A stretch of DNA of 64,000 nucleotides from Datnioides undecimradiatus (lineage: Eukaryota > Chordata > Actinopteri > Lobotiformes > Datnioididae). The stretch covers positions 4,266,425 through 4,330,424 of the forward strand of contig WARS01000090.1 in assembly GCA_008933995.1 (NCBI GenBank). The letters are read 5' to 3'. Within the stretch, counting starts at the first letter, position 1. The number at the start of each line of letters is the position of its first letter. Below are positions 12,236 through 23,200 of the stretch, piece after piece. A program made the translations under genes and the position numbers. A model generated the notes under the pieces. That model worked only from the letters and a program-made list of their open reading frames with translations, had not been told where the DNA came from and did no database searches.

Positions 12236-15200
12236 GTGAGAGAAGGAAATGAATATTATACGATTAAATATATACTGCAATAAAAAATGGTGGTCCACCT
12301 AATGGGGGTGAGGAACCTAGTGTAGCAGTAAATTCTGTGTCTTTGAAAAGTATAATGTTTATCAGTGCTTGTGTTTTTTGGCTTTGGGGCATCATTTTAG
12401 GCTATATTAGCCAGCAGCAAAGCAACAGTCGTGTGTGATTATGTATTCAGGAGGAAGATGTGGCCGAGGCTCAGGGCCGAGAGGACGCGGCAGACAGACG
12501 GCTCCAACAGCTTCAGGCAGCCTTGAGCCAGCTAGAAGCCAGGTGAACACACATTCACACATTTTCAAAATGGGTCCCTCAACATGACCACACCACATTC
12601 TGTTTTTCAGAATGACTTAAAATATATAGAAGCAGCCAAAAAACAGTAATCAGTTCCAGAGAGAAGACTAGTTGAGCTCCCGAAAGCAGTGGGATGTCTA
12701 ACTCTTTTGGGACGCCGTAGAATTTTACATTTGAATTACACAGAGCCAAGCAGCGGTTCCTGCTGGTACTCACTCCGTTTCCTCTATTGCCAGACTAAAA
12801 GCTGCCTCTCAGGAGGCGGAGGCAGTTCGCAGAGAGCAAACTGTGTGGGAGAGAAAGGTGGGGGAACTCCAGGCTCGTTGCACCACCCTAGAAGAGGAGA
12901 AGTATGAGGCCCTGGCAAAAGTCAGAGAGAGTGTTCAGGTGGCTGAGGAGGCTGCGCTGCAGAAGGACCAGGTGACTCAGTCTTTCTGTCTTGAGCTTAA
13001 CCATTTTTCCTTTTTAACTGCACAAGTCCTTCACCTCAATCTGTTGACCTTGACTGTCCTCCTCAGAAGTGTCCACCATGTCCACTTTCCCACTGAAACA
13101 TGTGTCTGTCTTTACTTTCTCCCCTCAGGCCCTGTTAAGAGAGAAACAGAAGGCAGAAGAGCTGGAGAAGACAAAGGAGGCCATCAAACAGTTAATTCAA
13201 GACGCTGCAGTTCGCACCAGAAAAGAGGTGAAAGGCTCCACACACGCTAGAAACTCTATACACACACACACACACACACACTGAAAAATCTACAAAATCT
13301 CTTTCACAGCCAAATGAGCATTCTGTCAAGTGCCCTCTTTGCGATTTGCTCCTTGTGTGTTTTTTAAGCTACAGAATATATCACACCACTACTTAAAAGC
13401 ACTGAGTGATATTTGATGCCAACTCTGTATCCTAAATTGTCAGAGAAATTGATATCTGTAAAAACTACCAAAAAAAAAAAAAGAAAAGCACTGAATTTTT
13501 GATTTATAATTAGCCTCACATGGCAGCGCAACCTCTGACTTTACTGATGTGCTAAGCCAAAAGCAAAGCACTGCTCTTTCCCCCTGCCCAACCTCTGCCG
13601 GGGACATGGTGATTAATGCTCAATTAATGGGTCTTCTTCATCAAGCCCTTCAACTGTTTAATCCTGTTAATGAAGCCTAGTATGACTGCGGCACTGGCTG
13701 TCATCTTAGTCTCTGGCTGGCCTTCAACAAATGGTGGCGTTTTAGAGGGAAACCACTGATGTGTCAGACTTTCTGTAAATTATGGACCTTGCCTTTCTAC
13801 CTCGCAGGTAATTTTCAGATGGAAGTGGGAAGTTGAGGTTAAACATTGCAGCCAATTTGAGGTGTTTTTTTTTTCTTCACCTTAATCTTCTCTCTCTCAT
13901 CTTTATTTAAAGCCATTCAGTATTGAGATAAGCATGTGTAATAAGGAATTATTTCCAAAACTGCTTACGCTCGCAGTCAGACCTCAGACTTACTTGAGGA
14001 CTTAACTACTTTTCACACAGTTGTACATGAAAGGTGGAGTTTCTCAAAACTGAGGTGTGTCCAGAGTTATGTGCTATTCAGGCCCAAGTTCCGGTTAAGT
14101 CCCTAATGAAAGTACCGTCCTTCTTGTCTAATTAAACTGATTGTTTGTTTGTTTTTTTTTTAAAGAAGTGAAATGCCAAGCAACTGCACTTCCCACATCC
14201 CAGAAGTCATTGTCAGTTTGTTGAACCATGTGACGTTCTCTCAAACAGGTGGACAATGTGCGCAAGCAGTGCAACGTTCAAATCCACCGAATGGCCGAGG
14301 AGCTGTCTGCATTGCAGCTGGTAAGAGTCTAGCCGATTAAGGACAAAATACCTTTCCACATTACAGTTTTGTTTTTTTAAAAAATCTCTTCCTGTCTACT
14401 TGTTTGTCATATTTTTGTTTAAACTCTCTCGGTGCATTCTTTCTACCTCCCTGTAGGAGTGTGCAGATAAAGAATCTCAGATTGAAAGGTCCCTGCGGGA
14501 GAGAAAAGCTGTAGAGGAGGAGCTGGAGAAGGTACCTGTAGAAGTAAAACCACAAGAAAGAACTTGTTAAAGTTAGCTCCAGAGGTCTGATAGGGTTTGA
14601 TTTACATGGTTTAAAACAAAGCTTAGGCGATGATTGTTTTAATGCTGCCTGTGGTGTTTTTGTCTTAGGTGTACAAGGAGGGCAGGGCAGAGCCAGAGTT
14701 CAGAAAGATGGATTCCCTTCACCAGAGGTGTTTAGATGCAGAGAGGATGAAGGATGACATGAGCCTCACTCTGCAAAGCACCCAGAACAAACTGAAAAAG
14801 ATGGAGATGGAGTAAGTGAAATGTAGCACTGAAGTAAAACTTCGCTATTAAGGACAGGGGGTTGAGATCTGTACTGTAACTCATTACTTCTCCCATCTTG
14901 GAGCATTCACGGCATCATGGGGTTGCTTTGCACGTTCCATCTGCTGACAATAATGTGATGGTATAAAAATACCAAAATGTTCTCCCCACCCATTACTTTC
15001 CATCTGTAGCTACAGTGAGGAGCTGTCCCGATGCCAGGAAGAAGTGCGGCGGCTGCAGGGCTCTCTGGCTGCAGCCCGGGACGACTGTGTCAGTGTCAGC
15101 GATGAGCGACTCCAGCTGCAACAGGAGAACCTACAGCTCCGCAGGGAGATGGATGAGTTGCGCAAGGCCACCCTGCTAGTCCAGAAGAAGGCCAAACAAC

Positions 15201-17882
15201 AGGTGATTTCATTTAATTGACTGATGTGCCTAAAGAGAAATCTTTAAACAACAGTTGAATTGGATTTTGGTAATAAATTAGGAAAGGGAAGGAAGTGACA
15301 CTGTTTGGATCAACCTGATCCACCAACAAACCGATCTCTGGAGCCATGCTGCTTAAAAATAGACAAAATTGATGCAGCAGAAATGTCCCCAGTGTATGAA
15401 TGTGGTCTAGCCAAAATCCCCATGATCCCACAATTCCCATAACACAACTCAATAACTTTTACAACTTTTCTTAGACCATCCCCGCCTTGTTCTTTCAAAA
15501 CCCCACACCTTCAGTTTGTAACTAAGCTTTTCTGGTAGAAATTCGCAGTCTCCAACCCGAGCTGAGATAACCCTGATGACATTGTCAGGATTATTTTCTC
15601 AGACTCCTTCTAAAGCCACAGATGACATTGTGCAACACTTTTTTTTTTCCTGGCTCAGTTGTAGCACTCACGATGAGTAAACTAATCTTCATGTCTAAAA
15701 TCAGTGGAGTGCCTCTTTAAGAAGAGTGGGAGAAAAGATGAAAGCAGTAGGGAAAGAAAAAATGGATTTGCTCTGCCTGCTGATCTAAAGTGTTTGCCAA
15801 ACAACCATTTGGATTAACAGTTGGAAAGCTTTTACTGAAAGAAATATTTAGGAACTTGCATAGAGGGTGATGAGATAGTTGGCAGAAGTTAAAAACAGCA
15901 CAGAAAGGTGCGTAAGACAATACAATACAGCTTCGTAAACAAGTCGTGCTTATATAAAGTGGTATTATCAAAAAATAACAAGGTAATGCATGTAATTCTT
16001 CATATTTTAAAATCACTGCATGTTGAGCTGGGTGATCTTCTGTGCCCGACCCCTCACCTCGCTGTCCCCCAGGTTTCTCAGATGGAGCAGGAGTACAGCC
16101 TGAAGGAGCAGGGCCTGGATGCGCGGGTGCGGGAGCTTGAGGAATGCAGTCGAAGCTCCAGTGCGGATCTGACACGCCTCCTTACAGCGCAGCAGAAAAG
16201 CACCCAGCGCTGGAAAGAAGAAGCCAAGAACCTGATTCAGTCCTTCGAGACTAAAGTCACAGGCCTCAAGTAAGAACGTGTGGAGGTCATTTCAGCGTTA
16301 GCAGAGGAAGGAAAGAAGGATATAAAAAACACTGTGCAGTGAGCTTTTAGAATTAAAGTATTGCTATTTCAAATCCAAACTTGAAGTGGAACATGGATGA
16401 AAAAAGAATTTCTACCCTATCAACATCTTGTGTGACTTTACTGGTATTTTCCTTGTGTAGATTTAAAATTTAAAGTAAATAAATTCAAAAAGAGCACACA
16501 GACTGAACAAACACCTGCAACTGACAAAATGGTAAAAAACATCAATGCAGTTTAAAATGAGATGAAATACATGGATTAATATTTAAAGCAATGCCCTTAA
16601 AAGTAGCCAAACATTCAAATACAAACCATTTTTTTTTTAATGAAACGATAAAAAATGTTTTTTTGAGACTTTTGATACCCCCCAGGGAACTCCTTTTTTT
16701 TATTGTATCAGTTTTATCACAAACACTGGATTGAAGACTAATATACCACTAGTCTGCCTCAACAAATATTTCAATAGCATTTGAAACAAAAATTGACTTA
16801 CCACTTGAAGTTGTTTTGCCCTCAGCAACAGCTGTACTCCGGTGAGATGTGTTGGAAATATTGAACGCGTTGAAAGACTTGAAAGTAAATCTTTGGAAAT
16901 GTTTTTTTGTCTCTGTGAGAAGTGGCTTAGCTATTTCTTTTTTTTTTATGTCTGTTTCAGGGCAGAGCTGAATAGGCAGAAGCAGCGTTCACATGAGCTA
17001 GAGATGCAGCTGGAAACTGACCATAATACTATTGCTGAGGTTTGTGTAACACACACGTAGCTTGATTTCCAGCGCAAAAGAGTTTATGTGCAAGGAAGAT
17101 GAAACAGTGAGCAACTGTACTACAACTGAAATACGAGATGTTTGTCCTGCACTATAGGGCACTGGCTTTTAGCTGAGTGGAGGAGCTGCCCTTTGCTGTT
17201 CAGCCCTGATCAGCTGCTGTTAGCCTCTGCAAATGCCAGGCCATCCTTGTAACAGTGAGCTCAGACAAGCAGCTACAACAAGACAAGAAGCAGGAGGCAT
17301 TTTACTGGAAACCTGCAACATCAGCTTAAGAAGTGCCAGGCAGCAGTTGGATGAAATTTAACTTGGCAGTCCATCTTCAAGAGTTTGCAAATATTTGCAA
17401 ACTGTGAAACTTACATTTACTGCATAAATGTCAAATAAGAATGATTTAGTTGCATAATAGGTGAAGTAATGATAATGAGAACAATGGTATGTTCAGTAAA
17501 GCCTACATATTTTAAGTACAGCCAGTAAGGCAATGTAGTGGACAGTGACAATTGCACACATTGCAGTGACTTTGGTATTTGACTCCATATATCTAATTGG
17601 CGTGTGTGTTTGTGCAGTATGAGAGGCAGTTAGCAGAGTATCAAGAGAAGACAGGCCGTCTCCAGAGACGACTGACACAGGCTGAACAAAGGGCAACTAC
17701 TGCCACACAGCAGGTATGAGTTATTACAGTATTTGCTCTCTGCAGAAATATGGTGACATGCTGTATCTGATGTTTTACTGACATTATATGTTGTTCCACA
17801 TGTTTTTTGCTTTTTAATACAGCTGAGTTTGTTGGCGTCGCATCGAAGGAAAACAGCCACGGTTGAGCCACCAACTGTGTAA
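7259..17882 (+). CDS. sclt1: Sodium channel and clathrin linker 1 (distal-appendage coiled-coil protein)
   Basis: Twenty-one coding exons give 680 aa (human about 688). The start is MEGEVEFLRDQ, equivalent to the human MAAEIDFLREQ, 15 nt inside an exon with acceptor TTGCTTTTAG. Nearly the whole protein is heptad-rich coiled coil full of E, Q, K, R and L. Family landmarks seen in order are APLIAEYDRHM, AMELWQTAAQELDRLQQVYQ, TNQQFLKTVTEQS, EEEKYEALAKVRES, IQDAAVRTRKEV, ERKAVEEELEKVYKEGR, LQLQQENLQLRREM, AQQKSTQRWKEE and GRLQRRLTQAEQRA. Known roles of the family are assembly of centriole distal appendages needed for ciliogenesis and linkage of clathrin to a voltage-gated sodium channel. It lies between c4orf33 (divergent) and dnah6 (tandem). 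No frame breaks were found. One weak donor (GTTCTG after exon 7) is noted separately. Confidence 0.96.
11785..12050 (-). repeat. MITE-like percomorph repeat, reverse orientation
   Basis: Lies in sclt1 intron 9. Shares GTTGCTAAGCTACACAAAG and CATCAATCTTCTTATC-type words with the copy at 40725-40915. The order matches the reverse orientation of the same family. Confidence 0.5.
12451..17882 (+). CDS. sclt1: sclt1 coding exons 11-21
   Basis: Exon coordinates: 12451-12542, 12794-12971, 13129-13227, 14249-14320, 14457-14531, 14669-14811, 15010-15202, 16073-16269, 16961-17039, 17618-17713, 17823-17882 with TAA. They encode residues 254-680, the central and C-terminal coiled coils. The last exon gives LSLLASHRRKTATVEPPTV. 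It is a short basic tail comparable in place to the human C terminus but not closely conserved. Confidence 0.93.
13228..14248 (+). other. sclt1 intron 13 (1021 nt)
   Basis: Apart from the CA microsatellite it holds an A12 run near 13470 and T runs near 13866 and 14152. No coding similarity was seen on either strand. Confidence 0.6.
13261..13281 (+). repeat. (CA)n microsatellite
   Basis: About ten CA units lie 34 nt past sclt1 exon 13. Confidence 0.9.
15203..16072 (+). other. sclt1 intron 17, with a possible dispersed repeat
   Basis: The part at about 15570-15720 shares ATAACCCTGATG and GGAGTGCCTCTTTAA with the c4orf33 intron at 3530-3860. An open frame on the minus strand (15717-16175) overlaps exon 18 antisense and has no family resemblance. 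Confidence 0.4.
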
Positions 17883-18109
17883 ACGACATTGTGCCATAGT
17901 AAACATAATGTAGCCATGTTTGCTTAGAACACTTTTTGTTAATATGGGAGCAACATTTTGCCCAAAGTGCTCTGGTGATTTACAGGTAATATGTCCCAAT
18001 TTTATGCACTAATGCTGTACCAAAGGTTTTCTAGTAAACTGTATTTATAAGGATGGATTGATTCATGTCTTTTGTTTAGATTGTAAAACAACCTTTTTCC
18101 TTCTTTCAA

Positions 18110-18115
18110 AATAAA
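18110..18115 (+). terminator. Poly(A) signal of sclt1
   Basis: AATAAA lies 228 nt after the sclt1 stop codon, in an A/T-rich 3' UTR. The expected cleavage site is around 18130-18140, leaving under 200 bp to the dnah6 X-box. Confidence 0.75.
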
Positions 18116-18289
18116 CACCTTCAAAATAGACCCTAGTCTTTATTGTATGTACAGAAATAGGATGCAAGAATTCTGTTCTTTTGAATCTTGAATATGTGGT
18201 ACTTGCCAAACACCCAGGTTGCGGAAAAAAACAAAAACTATCCAGGTGAAACACAAAACCAGCAACGTGCTTTTGTTTGGTTGCGTTGC

Positions 18290-18815
18290 ATGCCGGGAGA
18301 GAGTTTGGTTGCTAGGAAACCGTAAACCTCAGCTCTTTGTCAGTAAGCGTCAGTGTATTAGCGGTACTGATAATTTCATTAAGCTATCCTAACAGCTGTA
18401 TACATACATACATATTCGAGCTAAATATTTGACACGGTGGGCATGTCTGGATACCTCTTGAAGACGGCGCTCATTCAAGGCGAACTTCACAGATATTAAG
18501 AAAGGTGATAAAGTTTGCAAACTAAACTCGACGTTACGGTTTGAATTAGCTAACTATAAAGCTACCTAAACGTAACAAAATATTCTGTAGCGTTAGCTTT
18601 TCGTTAGTTAATGTCCACATTACGAAGGCTACACTTGCGTTCAGCGCATTATTAAAAACTTACTTATTAAAGTTATTGTACGCGTTGTGATGCGGAAGGT
18701 AATGCATTGGTCTGTATTAACTAATTTGTCTGATAAAATAACTTCAAGCTGACGTTCCTATTTTATTTAAGTCGTTACTAACGCCAATGCCCCAGGTCCT
18801 GCGCGGATACGTGCC
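18290..18815 (+). promoter_or_regulatory. Probable dnah6 promoter and 5' untranslated region
   Basis: Follows directly after the sclt1 3' end. Contains a GTTGCGTTGCATGCC palindromic stretch and the X-box-like site at 18308-18320. A plausible untranslated exon ends at AAAG|GTGATA (18504). Two candidate acceptors precede the start codon: TTTATTTAAG ending at 18771, and TACTAAC...CCCCAG ending at 18795. No TATA box is evident. Transcript structure is inferred. Confidence 0.5.
18308..18320 (+). promoter_or_regulatory. X-box-like RFX site upstream of dnah6
   Basis: GTTGCT-A-GGAAAC. The left half-site fits GTNRCC-type degeneracy on RFX sites (GTTGCY) and the right departs from RGYAAC at one base. 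It sits 508 bp before the ATG and probably just upstream of the first untranslated exon, where ciliary X-boxes are usually found. Confidence 0.55.
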
Positions 18816-20287
18816 ATGGCCTCTGCATCTCCGAGGTCCTCACTGCCGAGCCCCTCCATCCAAAGCAGGGAAAAAGAGTCCAGAGGTAGGCCTAATAGCG
18901 TAATGTGGCCTTTTTGGGTATCATTAAAATGAGCCAGTTATTTCTTACGTGTTATTCTCAATAAACAATGTATAAGCAACCAAACGCACTATGTCTTTGA
19001 AATAAATGTCAGTAAATTTGACTTGCCACACTGTCGCAGAGCGACCGCACAGACTCCCTGAGCTCCAGGGCTCCACCATCCAACCAAGACCTCCAGTCCA
19101 TGTTCAGGATGCACAGGTGAATTTTGTGCGCTTAACTGAGACAAACTGAGACAATATGAAACACTAGCTACTGTACTTCACATAATATTTATACTTATTA
19201 TCTTTGGTTTAGTCTTAAAGTATGTAGATACAGGTCTTTTGTAGATGTCAGTTTCTTTCCCAATTCCAGGCTGTGCTGAAGAGACGTGTAACACGGAAAC
19301 AACCCAGTCTCAAGCACTTAAGAACCCGTGAGCAAATGTTTTTTCCAGGCTGGTACACTCAGTCACCTCCATCTCAGCCACGCAGGCGCCGTGAACAATT
19401 GCCCGTCCACCTACCTCCTCTGCAATCCACAACCAAGGTCAGTGACAGACCTAGAATAAAGGTAATGCTAAAATCCAAGACTACAAGAAAAACTGTTAAA
19501 TTGACCTTTCAGTCTAAATAACTAGTGATAGAAAGATAGTGCAATGTCAAAATGCCTCCTTCCTTCAAGGAATCGACAAAGCCTTTTAAAAAGCTCAGAT
19601 TCATTGTTTATGGCCTTAAATTAGCTACATTCAGCAGGAAATTCATTTTGCTTTTGTCTCTCCACCAGTCGTCCAAGAATGTGGTCTCAACTCCTAGTCT
19701 CCCCAAACGTCCCTTTTCCATTATAAGTGGTGGATACCTGGATACTCCATCCAAAGTTAGCATTTTAGAGTACAGTAAGGATGACTATTTGATGATCAGC
19801 CATGAAGGTGTGCTATCAGTGTATGAGGACAACTTTGACTTTATGACCGTTGAGCGCTGGGAAGAGGAATATAACTACCACTGCAAGCTCATCTGCATCC
19901 CCTTCTTTGCCCTCTTCAAAAAGTGGAAACTCTTCTACATGTGGCGTGCCAAAATCCGTGCTAAAAAAATTCATCTAGCCAGGAAGTCCCTAGAAAACAG
20001 GTTGTTTATTGTCAGTAAGGTATGTATTGTATGTATTGTAACTGAGTTCTGTAATTTCTCCAAATCTGTCTTGATAGAATACAATACACTGTAAATATGC
20101 TTACTGAGAAGAAAGTAACCTGTTGTTATTTGCATATGCATATGTCATACAGTCTCTTAGTTCTGCACTGACAGACATCAGGAGAATGTGTTACCAAATC
20201 ACTGACACAGGTTTGTGTCACATGGAGAAAAAACACACTTACACGCTGCAGGAGTTCCAGGACATCCAGTTCAAACAGCTTCAAGAG
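18816..20287 (+). CDS. dnah6: dnah6 exons 1-5: variable N terminus
   Basis: Exons 18816-18885, 19040-19116, 19270-19437 (alternative end 19461), 19669-20019, 20153-20287; residues 1-267. The first 100 or so residues are rich in P, R, S and Q and do not align with human. Similarity starts in exon 4 with [14 protein letters not shown] and [13 protein letters not shown], and continues with [14 protein letters not shown] in exon 5. The upstream ATG at 18787 is out of frame: its frame reads TGA in exon 3, which rules it out as the dnah6 start. Confidence 0.8.
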
Positions 20288-23200
20288 GTGCAAATGTACA
20301 TATATACATACATGTTTGAAGTACATACATTACATTGTGCCCCGTCTTTGTCTGCCTCATTAAAGACTCTTGCGCTCATTCATTCATTATTAGGTTTTGG
20401 CTGACTTGGAGAAGTTTCAAGAGCTGATAAAGGAGGTGACAGTTGGCGCCTGTCGCAACTTCCTGTCAGAACTTCAAGCCAAAACTGACGCCAAAAGTGT
20501 GTACACACATGGAGACAATGGAATGTACTTATATACTTAGACCACAAAGTCAAAAGGGTGATAGTCCTCTCTGTTTTCCCAGCTGATCCAGTTAACAAGA
20601 AAATTCTTGCAGAGATCAACAAGAGTTTTTGGGCCAGCCGACTCATCTGGTGAGTCATTTTCATGCAATTTTGTTTCCCCAGTTGATTTTATTCTGTCTC
20701 TATTCTTGTAATAAGCGTTCACACTTTTTTTCTTTGATAACAGAACAGAATGATTGTTAATATTATCAATAATAACTCTTGTATCAATCATATTAACCCA
20801 ATCTATGTCTCACCTCCCTAGCTTCATCCGTCTTGTTGACTATTTGGTCGTCAACACCTTGCACATCTTGGTGGTGAACGCAGTGGCCAAACTACTGGCT
20901 GTGCTTCAGGAGCGGGTTCGTCAAATGCCCACCCATGCCATTATTCAGACCTGGAGCCAGCACTCTGAGGATACTATGGACCCTGCTGAAGAAGAGCTGG
21001 ATAAGAAGGTAGGGTATTATTTTGGTATTATTGAAAGTTAAACCACAGTAATTTATTTATTCACCAAATATGAGTTTTCTGCAGATACACACCGAGGTTC
21101 AGTTTTTGCTTGTATGTGTTTTTAATAGTCCGTTAAGTCAGAAACTCCTCATGTCCAACCTATGTTCATCTCTGCGCTGATGCTGGACACAAGCGCTTTG
21201 ACCTACAAGCCTTCTGAGGAAAACTTTCAGGTTAGTTTTCCAAATTGTTAGTAAATGATTCTTAATTTTCTTTAATTTGGGTTAATTACTTTGTTCATTT
21301 TTACAGGTGACCTTTGCAGAGATCATTGGGGAGTTTGAGAGAACGGTGATGTCCGTTAATACACTTACTGCAGATCCTGATTTTGATTCGGTGACAGAGC
21401 CCGGGAAGTACATGGTAGTAAAAACAAAATCACCACTTCATCCTGAAAGCCCTTATGTGTATATTCACGATATCTCAGTTGTTTTGAAGTTGGTATTGTT
21501 GTTGTGTCAAAAATATGAAGACACCCAGTATTCGATGCATGATACAGTTTGTGTTTTGTGAATTTGTGATTGTTAACTTTTAGGATTTGGAACAGACATA
21601 CGAGGGCGGCCCATGTTTGGAATCCATCTTAGACAACGATGGGCACCTTCAGAGTCTCGTCCAAAATATAAAGGTCAGTTTTTACTCTCCGTAGGTTTCG
21701 ATCTCTGGTTATACTTTGTTTGTTCAGTGCTGTGATTATATGGGCCTGACTTCTTTTTTTCCCCTTAGGAATCACTCCAATTTGCTTTTGATACAGCAAA
21801 GGTGTACTCACACACGTTTGAGCGTTTTTGGGTGTTCTACAAAGAGAACGAGAGTCTAGATCTGGATGCAATCCGGCAACAGGATCATGGTGATTTACTA
21901 TATATCACTGTAAACACTACTTATTACATCTCCCACTTACAAGCACAAACAGCAAATCGGTTAAGAAGATGCTCATGTAAGTCTTTGTCCATTTTTGATA
22001 AGAGAGAGGCCTTTGTTACCTCTTTTGTTTGAGGTGTGCTCATAGATTCCTGTTTTCAAGTAATGACATCTCTCAGCCTCCCTCTGCTTTAAAGGTACCC
22101 TGTGTTTTCTTGAAAACAAACAAAAGTTCTGTCTGTATTCTGTGTTTCTCGCTGAAATATATTGGTATATCCTTGAGATCTAACAAATGTGTAGAATGCT
22201 TTTCCTTCTTTATAATACATTTACAAAGCTGATGTTTTTAATATTTTAAATCCTGAATCTGTTATTTGCTAGCCAGCAGTTTTCTTCTCCTTCACTGCTT
22301 TTGTCAGCACATTTTTACATTTCTTGGTGCCTTACCAGCTACTGATTGGTGAACAGCAGAACAGCATCACCCTGGCAGCAGCATGTCACCCCTGTGCTTA
22401 TGCATGCCTGTCCTTATGTCTGCTTCATACAAACTATGTTTGGAACTGTTTGTGAATGAATGCCTCTGTTTACTGCTACAAGTGGTCAGAACTCCACAGG
22501 GTGCCTTTATGGATAATCTCATCACATACTGATGATCTCATTTGTGAACATTAGACTACAAATGACAACTTTCCATTTTACAAAGCATATTCTAAGTTTG
22601 TAGATTTTTCCTTGTTAGTGGAAAGTCAGCTTGTAGATATGTTTGTTTTTTTTGTCAGGTGCATGTTGAATTATTGTGTGGTGATGTAGTTCTGAGCAAA
22701 AAAATAATTAATATTAATATAAAAAATACATTTTGTTGAATTTAAGTCTTATGAGAAGCTCTAACATCTGAGGTAAGTAGAGTACATGTGCGATGTACAT
22801 AGATTACCAAAGTATTTTGCATTCGTAATCAATGCTCTACTATACCAATCTGTCATAGTTATAATTAGTTCATGTTATCACTAATTGCACCTTCCTTAAT
22901 GATAAAAACGTTAATTTGCATTTGCCATTGTCGAGTTATTCGGGGCTTTAGCCACAATGCCTGCCTGAACTCCACTCAGCATATCACAATCAGTGCCACT
23001 CAGAGTTGTGTCGACTAAAATGATGACTGCTTTTGCTAGTGTACTTGTGAGCACCTGGGAAACCTATAGGGAGACTGTTCAAAGAAGGGACAGGCTTAAT
23101 GACATATGAGTTTTGATAGAGGCAGAAAGAAAAAAAAGTAATTTCTATAGACATTCTTTAATATAATAATTTCTTGACGTTGTATATATAACCTGTTTTT

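Noticed and set aside
15717..16175. 152-codon minus-strand open frame
   Set aside because: It overlaps sclt1 exon 18 in antisense and runs into an intron with no splice or family support.
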